This document shows positions 33,964 to 41,055 of a DNA stretch of 64,000 nt, one piece after another. Positions within the stretch are counted from its first letter, which is position 1; each line of letters starts with the position of its first letter. A program made the translations under genes and the position numbers. Origin of the DNA: Pedobacter sp. MR2016-24 (GTDB taxonomy: Bacteria > Bacteroidota > Bacteroidia > Sphingobacteriales > Sphingobacteriaceae); NCBI RefSeq assembly GCF_026239655.1, contig NZ_JAPIVO010000001.1:744001-808000 (forward strand), read 5' to 3'. The notes beneath the pieces were generated by a model. That model was not told where the DNA came from. It did no database searches and saw only the letters and a list, made by a program, of their open reading frames with translations.

Positions 33964-34986
33964 TTATTGCATCAGGAACTTAAAGCCACCGATGTTTTTA
34001 AGTGCAATACCAGTACCGCGTACAACAGCACGAAGCGGGTCTTCCGCAACATGTACGGGAAGTTTTGTTTTCGCCGCAACACGTTTATCCAATCCACGAA
34101 GTAAAGCTCCGCCACCTGTCAGGTAAATTCCTGTCTGGTAAATATCAGCCGACAGCTCCGGAGGCGTAATCTCTAACGCCTTAAGAATTGCTTCTTCAAT
34201 TTTAGAAATTGATTTATCCAGACAATGTGCAATTTCAGTGTATGATACGGTGATTTGCTTAGGTACACCTGTCATCAGATCTCTACCCTGAACAGCAAAA
34301 TCTGCAGGCGGATCTGTCAATTCAGGTAAAGCAGCACCCACTTCAATTTTGATCTTCTCCGCAGTACGGTCACCAATCATAATATTGTGCTGGCGACGGA
34401 TGTAATTGACAATATCAGAGTCAAAATTATCTCCCGCAACGCGGATAGACTGGTCGCACACTATACCAGAAAGTGCAATTACAGCAATCTCCGTAGTACC
34501 ACCACCTATGTCGATAATCATGTTACCCATCGGCTCTTCCACATCAATTCCAATACCTACCGCAGCAGCCATTGGCTCGTGAATAAGATATACTTCTTTA
34601 GCACCTGCAATTTCTGCAGAGTCCCTTACTGCACGTTTTTCAACCTCAGTAATTCCCGAAGGGATACAGATTACCATTCTTAAAGAAGGAAACATCCAGC
34701 CTTTGCCACCATTCAGCATGCGGATCATTCCTTTAATCATGGCTTCTGCAGCATTAAAATCTGCGATTACGCCATCTTTCAAAGGTCTTACCGTACGGAT
34801 ATTATCGTGCGTTTTACCTTCCATTTGCATGGCCTGACGACCTATTGCTATAATTTTATTGGTTTGTCTGTCAAACGCTACGATTGAGGGCTCATCGACA
34901 ACCACTTTATCATTATGTATAATCAGGGTGTTGGCGGTTCCTAAATCAATAGCAACCTCTTGTGTGAACCAGTTAAATAAACCCAT
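33964..34986 (-). CDS. mreB: Rod-shape determining actin-like protein MreB
   Basis: A 340-residue actin-fold ATPase that forms membrane-bound filaments and directs side-wall synthesis. Marks: the N-terminal MGLFNWFTQEVAIDLGTANT (amphipathic start plus phosphate 1 loop), VICIPSGITEVEKRAVRDSA, HEPMAAAVG, the phosphate 2 loop MIIDIGGGTTEIAV (about 158-171), and the adenosine loop YLTGGGALLRGLD near residue 290. First gene of the mreB-mreC-mreD-mrdA-rodA unit. No clear TAnnTTTG promoter is seen in the 87 bases between it and purH, so read-through from purH is possible. Confidence 0.97.
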   Translation of the reverse strand: MGLFNWFTQEVAIDLGTANTLIIHNDKVVVDEPSIVAFDRQTNKIIAIGRQAMQMEGKTHDNIRTVRPLKDGVIADFNAAEAMIKGMIRMLNGGKGWMFPSLRMVICIPSGITEVEKRAVRDSAEIAGAKEVYLIHEPMAAAVGIGIDVEEPMGNMIIDIGGGTTEIAVIALSGIVCDQSIRVAGDNFDSDIVNYIRRQHNIMIGDRTAEKIKIEVGAALPELTDPPADFAVQGRDLMTGVPKQITVSYTEIAHCLDKSISKIEEAILKALEITPPELSADIYQTGIYLTGGGALLRGLDKRVAAKTKLPVHVAEDPLRAVVRGTGIALKNIGGFKFLMQ

Positions 34987-35073
34987 TTATAGGTGATAAA
35001 TTATATATTAAAAATTCTGTATACTATATTAATGTAAAACTACATCTTTTTATTGTATTCGCAGACAAATAAA

Positions 35074-36600
35074 TTAGTGCTTAAAGTGTCTGATACCTGT
35101 AGTCACCATTGCAATTCCTTTCGCATTTGCCATGTTTACTGAATCTGCATCCTTAATAGAACCACCTGGTTGTAAAACAGCTGTAATCCCTGCTTCAGCA
35201 GCGATTTCAACACAGTCCGGGAAAGGGAAGAAAGCATCGGAAGCCATTACAGCACCAATCAGGCTGAAGCCGAATTCGTTTGCTTTAACAATTGCCTGCT
35301 TCAAAGCATCTACTCTTGAAGTCTGGCCAACTCCGCTTGCGATCAATGTATTATCCTTTACAAAAATAATTGTGTTGGACTTGGTATGTTTCACCAATTT
35401 ATTAGCAAAGAATAAATCCTTTAATTCTGCCTCAGTTGGTGTTTTTTCAGTTACTGTTACCATTTGATCCGGACCTTCGATAATCAAATCTTTATCCTGC
35501 TCAATTACACCGTTCAGCAAAGTTTTGAATTGTTTTTTACCTAATTCAACTGCATTGCGCTGTAGAATTACCCTGTTCTTTTTAGTCTTGAATAATTCAA
35601 CAGCTTCAGGCTGGTAAGATGGGGCAATCAATACTTCAAAAAACAATTTGTTTATCTCAGTAGCTGTTACCAGATCAATTTCGCCATTTGCGATTAATAC
35701 ACCACCAAAAGCAGAAACAGGATCACAAGCCAGAGCATCATCCCATGCCTGTGCAATCGTTGATCTTGAAGCCAGACCACAAGCGTTCGTATGTTTTAAG
35801 ATCGCAAAAGTAGGCTCTTCGAATTCGTCGATCAGGCTTACCGCAGCATCTACATCTACCAGGTTATTATAAGAAAGCTCTTTACCATTCAGTTTGGTGA
35901 ACATGGTGTCAAGATCTCCATAAAAAACACCCTGCTGATGCGGGTTTTCTCCGTAACGTAATGTTTTAGCCGTGTTTACACTTTGTTTAAATACGGAAAG
36001 AGGTTCTTCAGTATTAAAGTAATTAAAGATTGCTGTATCGTAATGAGAAGAAGTGTGGAATGCTTTTTTAGCATAAGCTTTACGCTGAGCGATAGTGGTC
36101 TCGCCGTTTTGTTCTTCCAGTTGCTGTTGTAAAGTGCTGTAATCATCCTTAGATGCAAGGATCACTACGTCATTAAAGTTTTTCGCCGCCGCCCTGATCA
36201 GAGAGATACCGCCGATATCAATTTTTTCAATGATTTCTTCTTCAGAGCCACCGGCTTTAAGTGTTTCTTCAAAAGGGTAAAGATCTACAATAACCAGGTC
36301 GATTTCAGGAATTTCGTATTCTGCGATCTGTGCTTTATCTTCATTCAGGTTTCTGCGGTTTAAGATACCACCAAAAACTTTCGGGTGTAAAGTTTTAACC
36401 CTTCCGCCTAAAATAGATGGATAACCTGTAAGGTCTTCAACTGCAGTAACAGGTAAATTCAGGTCTTTAATGAATTGTTCTGTACCGCCGGTAGAGAACA
36501 ATTGCACTCCTTGCTCAGAAAGCAGGCGTACCAGTGGTTCTAAACCATCTTTGTAATAAACTGAAATTAAAGCGTTTTTGATCTTTATTTGCTGACTCAT
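35074..36600 (-). CDS. purH: Bifunctional AICAR transformylase / IMP cyclohydrolase
   Basis: A 508-residue enzyme for the last two steps of IMP synthesis. The N-terminal MGS-like cyclohydrolase domain (about 1-140) has LISVYYKDGLEPLVRLL, LFSTGGTEQFI and GGRVKTLHPKVFGGIL. The C-terminal AICAR transformylase domain has the LRYGENPHQQGVFYG motif, LKHTNACGLA (catalytic K and H), DPVSAFGGVLIANGEID, and SDAFFPFPDCVEIAAEAGIT with QPGGSIKDAD near the end. It follows purN by 72 bases on the same strand. A TAATTTTG element lies upstream, without a clear -33 partner. Confidence 0.97.
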   Translation of the reverse strand: MSQQIKIKNALISVYYKDGLEPLVRLLSEQGVQLFSTGGTEQFIKDLNLPVTAVEDLTGYPSILGGRVKTLHPKVFGGILNRRNLNEDKAQIAEYEIPEIDLVIVDLYPFEETLKAGGSEEEIIEKIDIGGISLIRAAAKNFNDVVILASKDDYSTLQQQLEEQNGETTIAQRKAYAKKAFHTSSHYDTAIFNYFNTEEPLSVFKQSVNTAKTLRYGENPHQQGVFYGDLDTMFTKLNGKELSYNNLVDVDAAVSLIDEFEEPTFAILKHTNACGLASRSTIAQAWDDALACDPVSAFGGVLIANGEIDLVTATEINKLFFEVLIAPSYQPEAVELFKTKKNRVILQRNAVELGKKQFKTLLNGVIEQDKDLIIEGPDQMVTVTEKTPTEAELKDLFFANKLVKHTKSNTIIFVKDNTLIASGVGQTSRVDALKQAIVKANEFGFSLIGAVMASDAFFPFPDCVEIAAEAGITAVLQPGGSIKDADSVNMANAKGIAMVTTGIRHFKH

Positions 36601-36672
36601 CGGGTGTTATTTTTGAGCCGCAAAATTATGATTTTTACACGAATAAATTTAGATAGTCAGGAATAAAAGTTC

Positions 36673-37251
36673 TTATTTTTTTATCTTTTTCAAAATGCTT
36701 TCCACTATTCTTGGATAATGCTGATGTTCAAGTTGTTGGCCTTTGAATTTTATCATTTCCAGGTTATCGCTTTTATCGATGCGGTATTTTGCCTGGTAAA
36801 TGTATTCCCCCTCATCATAATTCTCGTTTACGTAATGAATTGTGATTCCCCCTTCAGTTTCACCAGCTGCCAAAACAGCTTTATGTACATTGTCGCCATA
36901 CATACCTTTGCCACCAAATTTCGGCAGGATAGCCGGATGTATATTGATGATGCGGCCCGGATAATTTTCTACCAGGTTTTTAGGTATCAGCCATAAAAAG
37001 CCCGCAAGTACAATCAGATCCACATCAAGGTTCCTTAACAGTTCAATAATATGGTCCGTTTCATAAAATTCTTTCCTGTCGAATATATGCGAGGGGATTT
37101 CAAAATTATCTGCACGCTGCAACACATAAGCATCCGGATTGTTGGTCAGTACCAGTGCTATTTCTACTTCGGTACTGCGTTTAAACAGTTCCATTATTTT
37201 CTGGGCATTGGAACCCGAACCTGAGGCAAATATGGCTATGCGTTTCTTCAT
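36673..37251 (-). CDS. purN: Phosphoribosylglycinamide formyltransferase (PurN)
   Basis: A 192-residue folate-dependent GAR transformylase, step three of purine synthesis. Marks: RIAIFASGSGSNAQKI at the N-terminus (phosphate binding), VDLIVLAGFLWLIP, the catalytic asparagine and histidine in INIHPAILPKFGG (about 103-115), and the aspartate in NENYDEGEYIYQ (about 145). Length is normal. Transcribed before purH on the same strand, so the two may share a transcript. Confidence 0.94.
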   Translation of the reverse strand: MKKRIAIFASGSGSNAQKIMELFKRSTEVEIALVLTNNPDAYVLQRADNFEIPSHIFDRKEFYETDHIIELLRNLDVDLIVLAGFLWLIPKNLVENYPGRIINIHPAILPKFGGKGMYGDNVHKAVLAAGETEGGITIHYVNENYDEGEYIYQAKYRIDKSDNLEMIKFKGQQLEHQHYPRIVESILKKIKK

Positions 37252-37396
37252 TTCGTCAGTTTTTCAAGCGAATGAGTCAAAAATAGCATTTTAGTGTTTC
37301 AATGAAAGTCTTTTTAAGTAAATATTACTCAGTAAGGGGATATCGTCATGGGAGATAAAGAAACGGGTTTGCGTTCATCAATCCAAAATAACATCT

Positions 37397-37774
37397 TTAA
37401 AGTTGATCGAAAATATACTTTGCCCGGTCAGCTATAACCGCTTTTTGCCATTGCCTGATTACATTTCTGCCTGCTTCTCTTGCCTTTTCCCCATCATCGT
37501 CATATTCTTTCAGGTATTTGGCAAGTGTATCGTTGAAACAATCCAGGTAGTGCTCTTCCAGCGCTATGTCTGTTTCAGTTTCGTCTTCCTTCGCATCCAG
37601 CAATTGAAGAAAGAATAGTGTCGCCCACCGGTTTTTGCCATTCACGTCTGTATAATACGTTGGAGAAGAGACACTCTTTGCAAAACAGTCCATTACTTTT
37701 TGCGGCCTGATATTGTAAATCGTGCAGAGGTTCATCAGATCCTCCGGCACGTTAAGTTTGATGGTGGTTTCCAT
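37397..37774 (-). CDS. Single-unit family protein M1 (unknown function)
   Basis: A 125-residue soluble acidic protein. Its start TIKLNVPEDLMNLCTIYNI followed by PQKVMDCFAKSVSS has the same layout as each half of the 250-residue proteins at 22-25 kb, and the next segment RWATLFFLQLLDAKEDE aligns with their QWATKVCIDCKD. It ends in a helix with NVIRQWQKAVIA, like their EQWSQEMLP. It is the last of three adjacent minus-strand genes of this type, ten bases after M2. Function unknown. Confidence 0.72.
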   Translation of the reverse strand: METTIKLNVPEDLMNLCTIYNIRPQKVMDCFAKSVSSPTYYTDVNGKNRWATLFFLQLLDAKEDETETDIALEEHYLDCFNDTLAKYLKEYDDDGEKAREAGRNVIRQWQKAVIADRAKYIFDQL

Positions 37775-37784
37775 GGTCGTTAAT

Positions 37785-38147
37785 TTAATTTTGATTGATG
37801 ATTTGCAGATACCTTTTATGGTATAGCTCTTTGAATAGTGCTATCCTTTTTTGTTCACTGCGGACGGTATACAGCTGAACCCTTAGTTGTTCTGTCCGCA
37901 ATAAAAAAACAATTTCATCCTCATTCAGATCCGGAGTTTCATCATCTGCCAGTCCAAAACCTCTTACAATTTTCATAAAGAAGTGCATGGTGAAGTTTTC
38001 ATTTTTAATGGAGAGTCCTGTTTTAGCTTCCATCTCGGCAAGGGAAATCCTGCTCATAAAATTCTGCAGTAATTCTGTCGGATAACAGTTATGCAGTTCA
38101 CACAGTACGGTGAAATCCTTAGTGAAACTGCAGTGTTGTGTTTTCAT
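37785..38147 (-). CDS. Single-unit family protein M2 (unknown function)
   Basis: A 120-residue protein. Start CSFTKDFTVLCELHNC followed by PTELLQNFMSRISLAEME matches the family pattern (DF..LC.h.N.....LLQ.F...S). The middle, FTMHFFMKIVRGFGLADDE, is hydrophobic and then acidic; the end, ALFKELYHKRYLQII, resembles the FYxEWYNAL ends of the larger relatives. It overlaps the 3' end of M3 by 29 bases in another frame and is followed ten bases later by M1, so the three form an operon. Confidence 0.7.
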   Translation of the reverse strand: MKTQHCSFTKDFTVLCELHNCYPTELLQNFMSRISLAEMEAKTGLSIKNENFTMHFFMKIVRGFGLADDETPDLNEDEIVFLLRTEQLRVQLYTVRSEQKRIALFKELYHKRYLQIINQN

Positions 38148-38541
38148 CCAGATAAAAGGTGTCAGAGGTAGTGTACACGCGTTCCATCGTAGCGTACAAT
38201 TCGTTGATGTAAGACAGTGATTTTTTCCGTTTTGCTTTTGTATAGCCTGTTTGCCGGTTGGCCAGGTCGTAAATACTTTTAAAATTAGGGGCGGTGCTTT
38301 CCAGACAGGTGTGGTAGGCGTGGCTGCCGTTTGCGGTCCGGCGCAAAGACACTACATAAAGGCTGATAGTTTTGGAGGCTTCAGAAAACCCCTCGCTATA
38401 GCCATCGGTAATGGAATCATACGCCGTGGAATGGTTAATAAAGATTTGGAGCACTTCCCTTGGATCCAGTTTGTAAATGGTACAGGCGATCAGGAATTCT
38501 AAAGGCATGTGAACTACATGGTGATTGGTTGATGTTTTCAT
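38119..38541 (-). CDS. Single-unit family protein M3 (unknown function)
   Basis: A 140-residue protein, first gene of the three. HVVHMPLEFLIACTIYKLDP followed by REVLQIFINHSTAYD is the clearest link to the 250-residue proteins (compare FRIACTINNL and EEVLQSFINAASFY). The central part is Ser- and Gly-rich, and the C-terminus acidic. Upstream (38548-38575) is a short AT-rich inverted repeat and further upstream a 104-base palindromic element. Function unknown. Confidence 0.7.
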   Translation of the reverse strand: MKTSTNHHVVHMPLEFLIACTIYKLDPREVLQIFINHSTAYDSITDGYSEGFSEASKTISLYVVSLRRTANGSHAYHTCLESTAPNFKSIYDLANRQTGYTKAKRKKSLSYINELYATMERVYTTSDTFYLDENTTLQFH

Positions 38542-38606
38542 ATTGGTCTTATTTAATTTTTACAATTTAAATAAGCCTCTATGAGGGAGGTGCCGCCCGG
38601 AAATGG

Positions 38607-38710
38607 TATAGGGCTGGTAACTCCCTCAGTCTATTGTAACGCGGCTCTGATAAAGCCACCCAATCTTTCGAAAGGGCCTCAACAAAGACATAAGGAGCAC
38701 CAGCCCTATA
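38607..38710. repeat. 104-base palindromic element with 12-base terminal inverted repeats
   Basis: Begins TATAGGGCTGGT and ends with its exact complement. Further pairing inside: CTCC with GGAG, GTCTTTGT with ACAATAGAC allowing one bulge, a GGCT...AGCC hairpin and a CTTTCGAAAG hairpin. Either strand could fold into a long branched structure, so it may be an RNA gene, a REP-like repeat or a small non-autonomous element. Confidence 0.55.
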
Positions 38711-39606
38711 ACAAATATAGGGTTTAGGATGCTCTACTTACGCTCGCTGAGTAAATTTATCAGATTTCGTTGCGAGGCTTTAAAGCAATTCTTAATTATA
38801 AATCAGGATTGCGTATTTTTTATTTTACATTTAATTTTTCCATATGCTAATGTAGTTGTCTTTATTGTAAATAAAAAATGTATTCAAATTAAATTTAGAT
38901 TTTTATTAGAACACAAAAAACCCGCTGCATTCAGCTATTCCGGTAGATCTTGGGAGCAGCTGCATATCTGCCAAAAAAATAGCTCAGGTTTCAGATTCAA
39001 TTTTATACCAGTTTACCAGATGCCATATTTTTCAAATGCTGTTTACCTGTTTAAGAATTACTATTTGCTTGAATATTGACAAAATAATGGTTTTATGATA
39101 GCTTGAGGCTAGTTTTACCTTAATTGAACCTAGTTTAGATTTACATGGTTTGGGCTTAAAAACAGGGTTTATATGGGGTTCAGAGCCCTTTTCTAGCCTT
39201 TTGGGTATAGCAACCCTATAGAAACCCGCTGGAATAGGGCAGGAAGCAGTAGAAAAATGTACCTTTAAAGCAGGTCAGACTAGCTTGTAAATAGCCACTT
39301 GTTATATTAATTATCAAATGCAAATTTGGTCTTCCTTTAATAATTGAACAATAATGAATATGAAGAGCAGATTTTCCTGCTGAGAAAAAGGGGAAATACC
39401 GTGCAAGTCTTGTTAGTATACTCATCTACCTCATTGAATCCGGGCTGCACTCTTAATTGGGCTGGTGTATTAATTTTACGTTGATAGGGAATTGTTCAGT
39501 TCTGTGATGCTGTCATACTGGATCATATCTCACTCTGGAATAAATTGGATTTCGATCGATAATAGTACACTTTTTAGTCGGGATGCATGCACGTTGGAAG
39601 CAGAGT

Positions 39607-39660
39607 GGAAGCACGGTAAAAGCACGTTTTTGCGGAAAAACCTGCTTTTACCATGCTTCC
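39607..39660. repeat. 54-base near-perfect hairpin
   Basis: Two 25-base arms (39607-39631 and 39636-39660) matching at 23 positions around a four-base loop. The outer word GGAAGCA recurs at 39597 and, as its complement, near 39684, giving a nested structure. Confidence 0.6.
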
Positions 39661-39857
39661 ATACTTTTTCGCCGGTGCTTCCTATATATACTATACCCGA
39701 CCTGCACATGAGCAGGTTACTCTCTAAACCAGGCGCAGATGTGAACACGTATCAATCCTGCTGTATCTGGTAATCTCTCTGTTCTTTATCTATACAGCCT
39801 CCTTATAAAGGTGTGTGAATCAATATTTAAGAATATTAAAATTATTTATAATAACGT

Positions 39858-39889
39858 TTTGCATATTAAAAACATTAATTCTATATTTG
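39858..39889 (+). promoter_or_regulatory. Bacteroidota-type promoter for rpsT
   Basis: TTTG at 39858-39861, a 20-base spacer, TATATTTG at 39882-39889, giving a leader of about 73 bases before rpsT. Confidence 0.7.
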
Positions 39890-39968
39890 CAGTCCGAAAA
39901 CAGAAAAAATTGAAGGCCCTGTGGAAGATTACATTGGCTTTTACCTTATAATATTATTATACTAAAAA

Positions 39969-40223
39969 ATGGCAAATCATAAATCGTCTTTAAAAAGAAT
40001 TAGAGCAAACGCTACTAAACGTTTACGTAACAGATACCAAGCAAAAACTACACGTACTTTTATCAAAAGATTACGTGCATCAGTTGATAAAACAGCTGGT
40101 CAGGAGTTATTGCCTAAAGTAATCTCTATGTTAGATCGTTTGGCTAAAAAGAATGTGATTCACAAAAATAAAGCTGCAAACAACAAATCTAAATTAACTA
40201 AATTTGTTAATGGCTTAAAATAG
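39969..40223 (+). CDS. rpsT: 30S ribosomal protein S20
   Basis: An 84-residue basic three-helix protein that binds 16S rRNA. Marks: MANHKSSLKRIRANATKRLR at the start, TFIKRLRASVDK in the middle, and the NVIHKNKAANNKSKLTKFVN C-terminus. Single gene with its own promoter and terminator. Confidence 0.96.
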   Translation: MANHKSSLKRIRANATKRLRNRYQAKTTRTFIKRLRASVDKTAGQELLPKVISMLDRLAKKNVIHKNKAANNKSKLTKFVNGLK

Positions 40224-40243
40224 AATTAAGTTTACAATATTGA

Positions 40244-40278
40244 AACGGGATAGGCTTTGGCTTATCCCGTTTTTTTTG
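40244..40278 (+). terminator. Terminator after rpsT
   Basis: Stem AACGGGATA / TATCCCGTT with a 10-base loop, followed by eight T. It overlaps the upstream part of the long radC frame, which supports the later radC start at 40282. Confidence 0.85.
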
Positions 40279-40281
40279 TTT

Positions 40282-40983
40282 ATGGTAAATTATGATGAAA
40301 AAACAGGAACGACTAAAACGCTGCCTTTAGGCGACCGTCCGAGAGAAAAACTACTGCTACAAGGCAAGACTAGTCTGACCGATGCCGAATTGATTGCTAT
40401 ATTAATCGGGTCGGGTAGTAAGAATGAAACATCAGTAGGCCTGAGCCAACGGATTCTTGCTGCTTACAATGATGGTCTATACGAATTAGGTGGGGCAACG
40501 CCCCAGGAACTACAAAAATTTCATGGGGTAGGTGAGGCCAAAGCTGTTACCATTGTTGCAGCCCTTGAACTGGGTAGGCGCAGAAAAAATTATCCTACCA
40601 AAAAGAAAGACCGGATAGCGTGCTCCAATGATGCATTTGAAATCCTTCATCCCTTATTGTCAGACCTTGATCATGAACAGTTTTGGGTGCTGATGCTGAA
40701 TAACTCTAACCAGGTAATGAGAAAACAGATGATCAGTAAAGGAGGGCGTGCAGGAACAGTGGCTGATCCCAAAATAATTTTCAATCTCGCAGTGCAGCAT
40801 CATGCAACGAGTATTATAATCGCTCATAATCATCCCTCTGGTAGTCTTAAGCCCAGTGCTGAGGATTTACTGATCACCAAAAAATTAATCGATGCCGGGA
40901 GCATGCTCGATCTCCGGGTGCTTGATCATCTCATTATCACCACCGATTCTTATACCAGTTTTGCAGATGAGAAACTTATTTGA
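40282..40983 (+). CDS. radC: RadC-family JAB-domain protein
   Basis: A 233-residue protein of the RadC family. The start at 40282 (MVNYDEKTGTTKTLPLGDRP) is chosen because the frame upstream runs through the rpsT terminator. N-terminal helix-hairpin-helix part (TDAELIAILIGSGSKNE and HGVGEAKAVTIVAALELGRR), then the JAB1/MPN metalloprotease-like domain with the metal motif IIIAHNHPSGSLKPSAEDLL and a conserved glutamate upstream (DHEQFWVLMLNNSNQV region). The DNA repair role is historic and doubtful; the biochemical function is uncertain. Confidence 0.92.
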   Translation: MVNYDEKTGTTKTLPLGDRPREKLLLQGKTSLTDAELIAILIGSGSKNETSVGLSQRILAAYNDGLYELGGATPQELQKFHGVGEAKAVTIVAALELGRRRKNYPTKKKDRIACSNDAFEILHPLLSDLDHEQFWVLMLNNSNQVMRKQMISKGGRAGTVADPKIIFNLAVQHHATSIIIAHNHPSGSLKPSAEDLLITKKLIDAGSMLDLRVLDHLIITTDSYTSFADEKLI

Positions 40984-41055
40984 AGTTCTTTATGGGCTAA
41001 TAAATTCAGCGCAAGGCATAATTTTATATCTTTGCGTTTTAGATGAAACAATAAC

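Larger units (their letters stand above)
38542..39968. other. 1.4 kb gene-free region with several inverted repeats
   Basis: No convincing gene. It holds a 10-base AT-rich inverted repeat (38548-38575), a 104-base palindromic element (38607-38710), an imperfect hairpin with arms near 39165-39180 and 39212-39227 (GGGTTT / AAACCC ends), a 54-base near-perfect hairpin (39607-39660) within a nest of GGAAGCA words, and the rpsT promoter at its right end. Frames longer than 60 codons here have no recognisable protein character. Confidence 0.6.

Noticed and set aside
38607..38710. Reading the palindromic element as a gene fragment
   Set aside because: The minus-strand frame is open and protein-like for about 50 codons but lacks a start, and the dyad symmetry explains the constraint better.
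38729..39079. 116-codon frame in the gene-free region
   Set aside because: Composition is that of AT-rich non-coding DNA (many Phe, Leu, Tyr, Lys), no domain pattern and no start signal. Some chance remains that it is an orphan gene.
39492..39773. Opposed frames at 39492-39773 and 39530-39748
   Set aside because: Both are produced by the long hairpin, so they resemble each other for structural and not for coding reasons.
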